From contig NW_026251720.1 of the NCBI RefSeq assembly GCF_025024155.1, positions 372,001-436,000 of the forward strand: a stretch of 64,000 nucleotides of DNA, given 5' to 3'. The notes under the pieces were generated by a model. That model worked only from the letters and a program-made list of their open reading frames with translations, had not been told where the DNA came from and searched no databases. Made by a program: the position numbers and the translations under genes. Of the stretch, positions 1-9,465 are shown in pieces. The DNA is from Gamsiella multidivaricata. Taxonomy: Eukaryota > Mortierellomycota > Mortierellomycetes > Mortierellales > Mortierellaceae. How positions within the stretch are numbered: position 1 is the stretch's first letter; each line of letters opens with the position of its first letter.

Positions 1-156
1 GGTGGTGTCGGGATTCTTGTCGCGTGATTGGTTTTGGAGGAGTAGCCGCTCAGCTCTCCATTGCGGGTATTCGCGAGCAAAGTAGAGGAAGACGAGGAGT
101 GGTACTGAGAGGAGGAGCCAGCGGTGAGGGTGGTGTTCCGGCGGGTGTGAGTCCAT
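1..156 (-). CDS. N-terminus of an unknown membrane-anchored protein (cut by the window edge)
   Basis: An ATG at 156-154 in a good context (cagccATGG) opens a 52-codon frame that is still open at base 1, so the gene continues to the left. The product begins with a short polar, His/Pro-rich stretch, followed at about residues 13-27 by a hydrophobic segment (WLLLSVPLLVFLYFA) and then a charged region (EYPQWRAERLLLQ). This looks like a signal anchor or a first membrane span. The leader upstream of the ATG, on the minus strand, is pyrimidine-rich and contains the CATC-type repeat at 265-340, like other promoters in this window. It was missed by ORF length because only the first 52 codons lie inside the window. 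I do not recognise the family and assign no function. The start and the membrane segment are what I can support. Confidence 0.55.
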   Translation of the reverse strand, partial: MDSHPPEHHPHRWLLLSVPLLVFLYFAREYPQWRAERLLLQNQSRDKNPDTT

Positions 157-264
157 GGCTGTGTGTGGAGAGTGAGTGTGCAGAGTGAGTTTGCAAGGAG
201 AGGACGAAAAAAAAGAAAGAGATGTGGTTGAAGAGGCAAGTAGGGTTGATGAAGTGGGATCGAT

Positions 265-340
265 GAATCGATGAATCGATGGATGGATGGATGTGGATGG
301 ATGGATGTGGATGGATGGATGTGGATGGATGGATGTGGAT
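265..340. repeat. GATGGATG/GATGTG microsatellite
   Basis: A run of GATG-based units (gatggatggatgtg repeated about four times), preceded by two cgatgaat units. It lies in the probable leader or promoter of the minus-strand gene at the left edge. Open frames through it read as MDGWMWMDG repeats and are artefacts of the repeat. Confidence 0.85.
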
Positions 341-1436
341 GCGAATGCAGAGAGGAGAGAAGGAGAAGGAGGAAGGAGGAGGAGATTCAGCACGCTTTTT
401 TAGTGGCAACAGCCTGCCAAGACTCCGCCTGAACCGTGCCCTCCCTCCGCGCTCCACGTTGGCTGCTCTCAGCCTTGGCTTCAGATCTTTTCATATGCCA
501 CCGCAGACCCGCCAAGAAGTCACTGCGCCAACCATATCGGGCGGCAAGGTTCTGTACTCTCTTTTTTTTAATTCCTTTAATTCTTTTAATTCCTTCCATG
601 GACGATCCAAAGTGCCAAAGTGTGCGTTGACAAGCACGCCAAACGACCCCCCAGCTGCCGGGCCTCTTAAGTGGCAGGGTAGCACTAGGACCTATCACCC
701 AAGCATTCAGGCAGTATGAATAGGATCGCCTTGCTCTATAACCCGTATCTTTTTTGGTATCCACCCCCTCTCCATCCGTGATACCTACGTCTATCTATTA
801 TGACGTAAAGGGACTTTAAGCACCAGCGTCGAAGAACTCGAGTATAGACAACCTGATAACCTTCTTACTCGCGTTTTGTGGATGTGTTGGTTTATATCCG
901 TTTGTTTATTGTGCGTCAGATCGGGACCCTTACAAAACCCTCCTCCTATGTATCGCTCATTGCTCCATTGAAGCGGTCTCTTGAACAAAATGAAATGTAA
1001 ATCGATAAATGTTCATTTCTGGGCAAAGTCAAATGGAAGAGGCGTTATATGCTTGTGAAGGTCCCATCTTGCTGACTGTACTTTCTGACATTGAGACGCT
1101 GTGCTCGCCAAACCACGCGAGCGACATCGGGTAGATCCTCTTTGGAGCAACTCAAAAGGCAGGTAAACTCCGCCGCCTATTTAGTTAAAAAATATTTTCT
1201 GTTTACATTTTGGTGGCACCAGTTATAGGAATGTGTCCGCCTTTACCCCGCCCTCCCTCTTCTTCTCACAACCACATCCCCATCTTCTCACCTCCACCTC
1301 CACTCCTCTTTGTCCCGCAACGGCCTCTCTTGAACGGAATCCCTGGCTCCCTGTACCTGTTCATCGTTGGAAACACCTCCCCTCCCCCCACTCCCGCACC
1401 GCCCGTCCTCCCTCACTCCTCTCTCGATATCCCATC
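341..1436. other. Intergenic region between the left-edge gene and the purine permease
   Basis: I see no convincing gene here. Short open frames on both strands lack ATG context, introns or recognisable motifs. The last 150 bases before 1437 are very rich in C and T (cctccctcttcttctc type), the same kind of pyrimidine-rich leader that precedes other genes in this window. Confidence 0.5.
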
Positions 1437-3571
1437 ATGTCCAACGAAATCACCTCCGCACCAGCACCGACAGAGGCCCCCGCCTACGAAGTCCGCTCCA
1501 GTCCAGCACACGACGACCTCTCCCACACTGCTGGCTCTCTCCCGACCCTTCAAGCGGTCTACGAAACCCTATTCACGAAGGACGGATGGCTCGGTGACTA
1601 CGACTATGGCTTCCTCTGCATGCCCACGATCCCTTGCATGAACCGAAAGAGTGCTCGCCAGCCGCCCTTCTTTGGTCTCAAGACCAAGCTTCCAGCCTTG
1701 CTCGCCCTCGTCATGGGTAAGCCAAACTGCCTCCTTGAGAACTCATTATCTGAGAAACGATGGCTGTGTTTGCTGATACCACTTTGTATGCCTTTCGATA
1801 TAACTGCGAAATAGGTTTCCAGCATGCGCTTGCAATGATTGCAGGAGTTGTGACCCCGGTCTTGATCATGTCGGGCCCCGGCACAGGAAACATGAACCTC
1901 GACACTGCGACCCGCTCTTACATGCTCTCGGCCTCGCTGATTTCGTCTGGAATTCTATCGCTTATTCAGATCACTCGCTTCAGGATCTTCAGCACAAAGT
2001 ACTACATCGGCACTGGACTTTTGTCTGTCGTCGGCACTAGCTTCAACTTTGTGCCTACCTTTGGCGTAGGTGCCTTCTTCCAGCAGAGAGATTTATGTTG
2101 CTACTTTTCTGGATCAATGCATGAATCCCTTAGCACCTTTTGTTTCCCTTGACAAATAGGCCATGACCACTCGCATGTATCTGACGGGTCAGTGTCCCAC
2201 AGGCCTTGCACCCGACGGCGTGACACCAGTACAGCTGCCATGTCCCGAGGCCTGGGGTGCGTTCCTCGGCACCTGTATGCTCTGCTCCCTCATCGAAATT
2301 CTTCTCTCCTTCCTCCCACCCAGGATCATGAAGAATCTCTTCCCACCAGTCGTCACCGGAGTCACCGTCTTCTTGATTGGCGCAAAGCTGATCGGAACAG
2401 GACTGACCCAATGGGCCGGTGGTTCCGGCCCCTGTAGCGCCATGCCCGCCGAGGGATTCTTTTCGGTCTGCCCGAATCTCGGCGCACCTAATGCAGCGCC
2501 CTGGGCTTCGCCTCAATGGATCGGACTTGGCTTCCTGGTGTTCATGACAATCATGTTTGTCGAGTTCTTTGGATCGCCTTTCATGCGCAACGCCCAGGTT
2601 GTCATTGGACTCGTTGTAGGATTGATTGTGGCAGCGGCAACTGGATACGCGGATGTATCGACATTGGATAGTGCCCCGACGGTGACATTTTTGTGGGTCA
2701 AGAACTTTTCAACGTTCCCCTTATCGATTTATGCGCCGGCCATTATTCCGCTTCTGGTCACTTATATCTTGACGATGGTAGAGGCTATTGGAGATGTCAC
2801 GGCCTCGTGCGAGGTGTCGAGATTGGCGGTTGAGGGTCGGGAGTTCGAGTCGCGTATCCAGGGCGGTGTTTTGGCAGATGGATTGGGAGGCTTCTTATCT
2901 GCGGTCATGACCAACTCTCCCATGTCTGTCTTTGCCCAAAACAACGGTATCATTGCCTTGACTAGGTATGGTAGAATCTCTTCGTTCCTGGATTGCCTTT
3001 GTGCACCTCGCGCTCTTCTTTTTCTCATCCTTATTATCTATTTTTTTTTTGTAGATGTGCAAATGCTTCTGCAGGGTACATGTGCTGTCTGTTCCTGATT
3101 TTGATGGGTATCTTTTCAAAATTCGGCACCTTATTCCTCATGATTCCCGACTCTGTCCTCGGCGGCATGACCACCTTCTTGTTCGCCAACGTCGCCTCCT
3201 CCGGCATGCGTATCCTCGCCTTTTTGAAATGGACCCGTCGGGATCGCTTCATCGTCTCAGCCGCCATTTCCCTTGGCCTCGGTGTGTCGCTCATCCCCAA
3301 CGCCCTCACGCACTTTGTCTCCTACACCGGCACCTCAACGGTTCTGCAGGGACTTGCGGACTCTGCAAACATTATTCTGTCCACTGGATTCTGTGTTGGC
3401 GCGATCATTGCGATTATTCTGAACCAGCTCTTGCCAGAGGACAGACCTGAGGCCAAGGAGGAAGAGATCGCGGAGGGAGTGCGCCAAGCGGACACAAAGA
3501 TGGCTGCAAAGATCGCGGCTGAAATGGAAGAAGCTGCCAGTGGTGAAAAGGCGGATATGAAGCACTTGTAA
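1437..3571 (+). CDS. Purine (uric acid/xanthine) permease, NAT/NCS2 family
   Basis: A four-exon gene: 1437-1716, 1815-2065, 2160-2965 and 3055-3571, giving 617 aa. All joins keep frame. This is a plasma-membrane nucleobase/H+ symporter of the fungal UapA/UapC type, which imports uric acid, xanthine or related purines for use as nitrogen. The QH motif of the first transmembrane helix (GFQHALAM, about residue 96) is formed exactly at the first intron junction. The family's ExxGD element (VEAIGDVTASCEVS) is present, and the signature QNNGIIALTR sits at about residues 437-446, just before intron 3. The C-terminal tail is charged and Lys/Glu-rich, as is usual for the cytosolic tail that controls turnover in this family. 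Length matches UapA-like proteins. The exact substrate cannot be read from sequence. The start ATG follows a pyrimidine-rich leader (cccatcATGTCC). Confidence 0.95.
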
Positions 3572-3705
3572 CCCAGGATGGAGAGCGCACGATTAAAATT
3601 TGTTTTTCTTTTCTTTTACAAGTAATACTTACCATTCCATCCATTACGCCGGCAAAAGCTTGAACAAAAAAAAAAAATGCCGAAAAAGCGCAAAAATGAA
3701 AGAAT

Positions 3706-3776
3706 GATCTACGCAGGGGTCGAACCTGCAATCTCCTGATTCGTAGTCAGACGCCTTTCCATTGGGCCAGTAGACC
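3706..3776 (-). tRNA. tRNA-Arg (anticodon ACG)
   Basis: Read on the minus strand, this 71-nt segment folds as a complete cloverleaf. The acceptor stem is GGTCTAC/GTAGATC. The anticodon stem TCTGA/TCAGG carries the loop CTACGAA, with anticodon ACG (plus-strand cgt at 3742-3744). The T arm is GCAGG-TTCGACC-CCTGC. The invariant GGTTCGA of the B box is present, and a T-run for Pol III termination follows (plus-strand aaaaa at 3692-3696). There is no intron. A34 would be edited to inosine to read CGU, CGC and CGA. Confidence 0.93.
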
Positions 3777-4037
3777 TTTTCAGGTTAGAATGTTGCTTTC
3801 CAGTACATTTATATAGTCATGTTAGTTTACACTCGTCACGTGCCGTGACTGCTGACTTTAAAAACGCTTGTGGAGGCCCCATGGGCCCCAGGAATCGCGT
3901 CTGTAGGTGTTCTTTCAATTTAAAGACGTGCTAGATGTTAATTTCATAGTTTACGATGTATTTTAGCTAGAAGATCGCGTCAAATGCTTGATAAAATAAA
4001 ACCCCCACACCAAAACCATACATTTCATTATCTATGA

Positions 4038-7000
4038 TTTTATAACTGGCTGGCATTTCTCGCATATGTTATCAACACAGTGCTACTGCCGAAAATATTG
4101 TACCTTCTTAGTATTTATGTTCTGCCTCCGGCGACGCTCCAACAGTTGACAGGGCGTTACATGAAGATATGCAAAAGCAAGTCCAGGATGGCATCCACAA
4201 CTCCCAACAGCGTCATGCACCACAATCGACTGTTTGCAGTTCGACACCTAGCTGACGTACAAGCAGAAGAGCACATCTCAACACTTTTTCTGCGTTTGAA
4301 CGACAACAGCATAGTGGGACGGGCGAGTCGTGTTCGTTTATTCCAGCTCCAACAACGACAGTGCACCACCGTTTGTCCCACAAAGGCTCCAGAACGAGTG
4401 CAGGGCTTTAAGCACTGCTTGATCAGCCAGATATGCAAAATTATGGCGGACCGACAGATCACCTTCGACGTTACGATGGCATCGGAGATGGACCTTTCCC
4501 AGCATGCGATTACTATTGAGGATTGGATTGGTGATAGACTGACCGAAGAGATCAGAATAGGGCTTGGAGCTATTGGAGTATTTTTTGTTGATCAGATTCT
4601 GAACACTACTCACACAGAATTAGCAAGTTGGCAAACGTTTAGACAGCGGTTCAACGTGCGAACGGTAGCCTCTCCGCCTTGGTTCCAGGAATTGCAGGCG
4701 ATCGTGCACGGGGGCGATTATGTCCAGGAAGCTACTGCACAATGGATTGATGAGCTACTGGAGGAATTACCATCCGATCTGGAAGAGCCACAGGCGCCAA
4801 ATTGCTTGGACGAAGATGAGCAGCCCGCCGCTGTGCATCCAGCACCAGTTGACAATTTAGACAGGGCGATATCACCTCTACCTGTAGGGGACACTGCGAC
4901 TGCCGACGATGACAGCGTGCCCGACGAAGCTGCGAGTGAGGAGGAAAGGTCCGAAGGCGGAGGAGATAACAATGCAGAACAACCGATGGATCAACCACCA
5001 CTGGAGGAAGACAATGGAGAGCAGAACAACGGTTTGCTGTCGTCTCAGGAAATTCTCAACTTGGATCCGGAAACTGCGCTCTTCACACCGCGAGTCCAAG
5101 AGACGCTCAGCCAGCGTAGCGTAAGGAAGCAGGAATACATTCGACGTGCTATGGTAAACATGACAGGCAATCGACTGCGTAATCAAGACGACTTGGACCG
5201 TGCTTTCGACAGAGAAGAGCACAGACTCGATCAACAATGGATTAAACAGAAGCGGGCACAACTGAAAGTAGTACAGAGGCACCTTCGGCAACAAATGCAG
5301 CAGGCAGAACAGCAAACACGGGAACAACAGCGACAATTGGAAGAGGAGCGGCGGCGGGCAGAACAGCAAGAGAGTGACCGACAGCGGAAGCTGGAAGAGG
5401 AGCGGCAGCAGGAGAAGCAACAGCAGGAGGAGCAACGACGCCTGCGGGACATCGAGAGACGGGCTCGATACAGAGAAGAACGACGAAGACGACGCCATTT
5501 ATATCGTAGATATATGAATGTGGATGCAGAGGCGTGTATAGACCACTTGCATGAGGATGCGCACAAGGCGGTGGACAATATGACGACACCTGTTCGCCAA
5601 CCATTGCCGGCAGTATCAGATGAAATTGAGCGAGATCTACTGGGATTGGCGCTCCAGGTACCAACAATCCAGCAAATTCGGACAGCTAGGAGACGTTTAC
5701 AAACACATCGAAGGCTTCACTTCTGCTCGGATGGGTCAGTGATTCACAACGGCACAGAGCAGGTCAGTGCAGCATTCGGAGTTGTCGTTTCTGTGGATGG
5801 TGGTCCCTACACAACGGCGTTCAGTGGACGGGTCGGGGGATACGCGTCGTCAACAATTGCAGAGATGTGTGGGCTCTTGGCAACAATTCTTATCAGCCCA
5901 AGGGAAGAGAACGTCGACATCTACATCGACAATCTCACAGTCGTCAACAATTTCAAGGAGTTGGTGCAGCAGCGGGATTCAGCAACAGCAAGGCAGCGAT
6001 TGAGATCTGCAGATGCACAGTGGTGGGCGATGGTGCATTATGCCTTCTTGCAACAAGGACAAGGTATATCTGTGCATTGGGTACGAGGACATGCTGGACA
6101 CCGTGGCAACGAGGCTGCAGACACTGTTGCCAAGGCAGCACATGGGATCGATACAGGACTATGGAGGCTAGACGCAACGCAGCACCATGATTTGAAATGC
6201 CACGCACAGTTTGCAACACACAGTGCAGACCTGGACTTGAGGAGGATACTGAAGCTGCAGTCCGCGGTACGGCACCATTATCAGTGGACATTGCAGCATC
6301 GAACGAGGACCTACATCAAGGATTGGCGGTCGGTAGCATGGGCGCCCACGCTGCGGATCTTACACGATAACAACCCACCAAAGCGCTTATACACCAGCCA
6401 GGAAGACTGTCGTTTACGTTCGCACAGGATCAAGAAGTTGCATGGAGATTTGCCGACATTGCAGGCGATGAAGAAACGACATCCAGATACCTACCAAACG
6501 GACATATGTCGTAGGTGTGAGAGGGAACCAGAGACGAACGATCATCTTTGGCGTTGTTCAGCTACCTTGTGCGACCAGCGACAAGAGTGGAGGGACGCGG
6601 TGGAGGAAGTGGAGTTGAATGGATATCGTGCATGGAGACAGGCAGTGCGAAAATGGGAACAGGAGAGAGAGGAGGCCGAACGGAAGGACAAGCCCTTCAC
6701 TGCGACTTGTCCCAACTTCTCGGCAACAGGAACGAAGGCTATCTGGGAGTCAATGCAGTGGATTCAGGGGACGGCGGAAAGGCGAGGGACATATCGGGTT
6801 GCGGAAGGAGAGGAGCCGGAGAGTGAGGCAGATTGGGAGGTCAAGGACTTATACCGAGGTTTGGTGCCAACGGGACTCATTGAGACCTGGAAGCAGCTAT
6901 TTACCACCACCAAGTGGATTGCGACGATCATGGTGACAAAGTTCGTGAGCAGGATCGAAGAGTTTGGCAGGACCAAGGTATGGAACAAACGATGCGAGGA

Positions 7001-7404
7001 CACTGTCGCCTGGGAAAAGTCAGTTGGAATCACCTTCATGAGCAAACGCGCCGGAGGACGCAACGGTGATCGGGGACACCAACGTAGTGTTGGTGATTTC
7101 TCTGATTTGAAAGGGAGACGGTTACTTGCAGCGGAGATCCAGGAAGGTAGACGGACCGCGGATTATAGGGTGCTACAGCATTGCTTGGGGCGAGGGAAGT
7201 TGGACATAATGGAGGGGTTATTCGTGTATCGCGCAACAGGTCACGCAGGAGTTAGGTTAGGCTAGCTATGCGACATGGGTTATGAATTTGACGCCTCAAG
7301 CCAACATAGTTGGTAGGGGATGCGGCTCTGCCGTGCATGGAAGGCATCTATGGCTTCAAGGCCTTTGCGGACCATGCGTCTTGTGCTCATGGGGATTTAT
7401 GTTA

Positions 7405-7438
<34 letters not shown>

Positions 7439-7503
7439 CTCTCCTCTCTTTCACTCATGAGGATTTATGTTAATAAAAAAAAAATTCTCTCCTCTCTTTC
7501 ACT
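4038..7503 (+). mobile_element. 5'-truncated non-LTR retrotransposon with RT-thumb, coiled coil, RNase H and zinc-finger ORF
   Basis: An intact reading frame runs from the stop at 4035-4037 to the TAG at 7263-7265 (about 1,060 codons) but has no proper ATG at its head. Residue numbers below count from the GTG at 4080. Its first residues (VLLPKILY, then TTPNSVMHHNRLF and EEHISTLFLRLND) look like the thumb/connection end of an L1- or I-type reverse transcriptase, so the fingers and palm are missing. Next come an acidic linker and a strongly charged Gln/Glu/Arg coiled coil (about residues 380-480). Then follows an RNase H domain with all five expected residues: D551 in SDGS, the E of IAEM, the D of YIDN, the H of RGHAG and the D of NEAAD. 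A C-x2-C-x8-H-x4-C motif (CRRC...HLWRC) lies near residue 810, followed by about 250 residues of unknown C-terminal domain. A TTAATA plus A30 tail follows at 7401-7436. The element is probably dead on arrival, yet the remaining frame is unbroken. Confidence 0.8.
7386..7502 (+). repeat. Tandemly duplicated retrotransposon 3' tail with two poly(A) tracts
   Basis: Two copies of the same unit lie head to tail. Each reads ctcatg(g/a)ggatttatgttaat, then an A tract, then ttctctcctctctttca. The first is at 7386-7453 with 30 A (7407-7436). The second is at 7454-7502 with 10 A (7475-7484). They differ at one base outside the A tract. Confidence 0.85.
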
Positions 7504-7602
7504 CTCCGCCTTGGCTCCAGGGCTTGCAGGTCATTGTGCACGGAGGTGATTATGTCCAGGGTGCTACTGCACAATGGATTGATGAGCTATTGGAGGAACT
7601 AC
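7503..7602 (+). mobile_element. Second fragment of the same retrotransposon ORF
   Basis: The segment tccgccttggctccagggcttgcagg... matches 4674-4768 of the neighbouring element with scattered substitutions. Both encode PPW(F/L)Q(E/G)LQ(A/V)IVHGGDYVQ(E/G)ATAQWIDELLEEL, written here with the variable residues in brackets. The homology begins directly after the second tail copy, in the same orientation, and stops after GAGGAACT. It is a short internal piece of a sister element. Confidence 0.8.
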
Positions 7603-7620
7603 TATGCTTATTGTCGCATA

Positions 7621-7683
7621 TTCCAGTGTATTTTATTTAGTTTAAAAATGTACCTTAACCTCACTATTAGGTTTTATACAAAA
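7621..7683 (+). repeat. Diverged direct repeat, left copy (possible LTR remnant)
   Basis: The stretch tccagtgtattttatttag...tcactattaggttttataca aligns with 8755-8815 over about 62 bases, with small indels and substitutions. The two copies flank the integrase remnant, as LTR relics would, but I cannot define full LTR ends (no clear TG...CA). Confidence 0.5.
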
Positions 7684-8165
7684 AATACCCAATCGGTGTG
7701 GTGCGTGGAGCTACATCTTTTTCAATTTTCCAATAATATCTTATTTATTCAGAGTCAGAGTGACCTTTTCTAAGCAAGGCGGGATAAAGCAAGAGAGGGT
7801 GATATGGTTTCTAGGAAGCAAAGCCGGAGGAAGCGTAGGAGTGTATTCAAGTTGCTAGATGGGAATAAACGGATACAGTGCAATGTTTTACCCTTATATC
7901 TACTTACAGACAATATGTCAACGAGACAAGAGAGGGATCTTTATTTCCTGGGCAGACGGCCCCTTATAAAGCACTACCCGTCTGCACCACGTTAAGAGTA
8001 CTTGTCTCTGCTCGTACGTACTACATAGGTCAATATAGTGCATACAGAACTATGGAATATATGTAGGTATCATATTTGTCTTTGTGCAATGATCGCACGC
8101 GTTGCCAAGTGTTGATCGGTCATGCCGTGGTACGCGACAGTCACGGTTTGTCTGAAATGCTCTTT

Positions 8166-8696
8166 GGGGTATTCGAGAGAATGGTCAACAAGTCAACCAA
8201 GTTCACTCCTGCCCACTTGCTCTACGGATTTGAGCTACGCACGCCCGCCATCTGGCAACCCGGCCCTGGTCGAGTCCTCGACGAGCCACTTGAGGAAACT
8301 GTTCACTACCGCATCCAAGAAATGAACGTAAATATTCAGGAGCTCCGAGAACAAGCAGCCGAAACCCCTAGTCGCAGTCAGGAACGTCAGTCAGCTCGGT
8401 ATAACCTCACAGTCGTACCACGCGTTTACAACGGGAACAACTTGATGTTGCTTCGTGTCGAGCAGCCAACGTCGATCTCGCAGAGCGCCAAGTTCTCCCA
8501 GTTGTACGAAGGGCCTTACACCATCGTACGGCCTCTGCTAAACGGGATTTACCTCCTCAAGGACAGTGCTGGCGCCCAGGATATCGTCCATTTGGATCGA
8601 CTAAAGCCATACAATGCGCATACGCAGATGATTCCCGAAGTAGTGTCTACGAGCAAGCCGTTGAAGCTGACGTTATGGCGGTTCCGGTTGAATTAG
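8166..8696 (+). pseudogene. Ty3-type retrotransposon integrase C-terminal remnant
   Basis: This open frame encodes the end of a Ty3/gypsy Pol polyprotein. It has an integrase-core tail (KSTKFTPAHLLYGFELRTP, the usual 'TPxxLxYG' element), a helical linker, and a chromatin-facing C-terminal barrel ending in AKFSQLYEGPYTIV, NGIYLLKD and VHLDRLKPYN. The family pattern is KL-x-GPY-x-I and H-x-x-RLK-x-Y. It ends at a TAG at 8694-8696. Protease, reverse transcriptase, RNase H and the integrase catalytic triad are absent from the bases upstream, so this is a relic. The frame can be read back to about 8076 but the homology starts near 8166. Confidence 0.82.
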
Positions 8697-8754
8697 GGTG
8701 CGTGGACGATGCACCCAATTTTTCCTTTTCTTTTTACCTCATATTTCACCAGAG

Positions 8755-8815
8755 TCCAATGTATTTTTTTAGTTTAATAAGTGTACCTCCAGCTCACTAT
8801 TAGATTTTATACAAA
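8755..8815 (+). repeat. Diverged direct repeat, right copy (possible LTR remnant)
   Basis: This is the partner of the repeat at 7621-7683, with shared blocks tagttta, gtacct, ctcactattag and ttttatacaaa. It lies 58 bases after the integrase stop, where a 3' LTR would be expected. Confidence 0.5.
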
Positions 8816-9465
8816 TTCTCACTTATCTTCAATCCCAAAAATATCTATTTCGCCTTCCACATCCTACTTCGCCCATCATTTGGTCAATTTTCACAATTTT
8901 ATTAGATCTATCTACTCTCACTACATGTACGTGCCGTACAATGTCTTTTAGATCCGTTGGAACCGCCTCAGTGCCCGCTCCGAGCCCCGCTTCTGTATAG
9001 AAAACGTGAAGGATATCATGAATAATAAAGCGGTTCCGAACACCCAGAGATATAGTACCCTTTGCGACTTGACTGTAGTTATTCCCTTCTTGCCCCCCTA
9101 TTACCTCCACTCTGATCACTATCATCCTATCTAACCACCTTACCCTTTCTTACACTTACCTTACCTACCCTACTCGCTCATTGCCTTCCCCTATATATCT
9201 TGCCTTGATCCTGATTACCCGTAGCATGAAATGTTGCCTTCCAGAATTTTTTTTTTTTTTTTTATTGACGCCAGATCCTCCTCTCTTTCATAAAAAAAAA
9301 AAAAATAGAAAGTTTCATCAAGCGAGAGAATTTTTTGCTTCTTACGGTTTCTTGCTGCTTAAAGGAGGCGGTGCGGGAAGAAGGTAGAGTGTGTATTATT
9401 GCTTATTTTATTTTTGAAATGAATGATTTTTGGTATAGATGATATTAGTTCTGTAATTAGGATTA
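8816..9465. other. AT-rich intergenic stretch between transposon relics and LCB4
   Basis: No gene is supportable. It contains a T20-type tract near 9247-9264, an A-run near 9292-9305 and the probable 3' UTR of the long-chain-base kinase on the minus strand. Confidence 0.5.

Noticed and set aside
4878..5498. 206-codon minus-strand frame rich in Leu and Ser
   Set aside because: It is antisense to the Gln/Glu coiled coil of the retrotransposon ORF. Antisense of CAG/GAG/GAA-rich sequence always reads as Leu/Ser/Phe.
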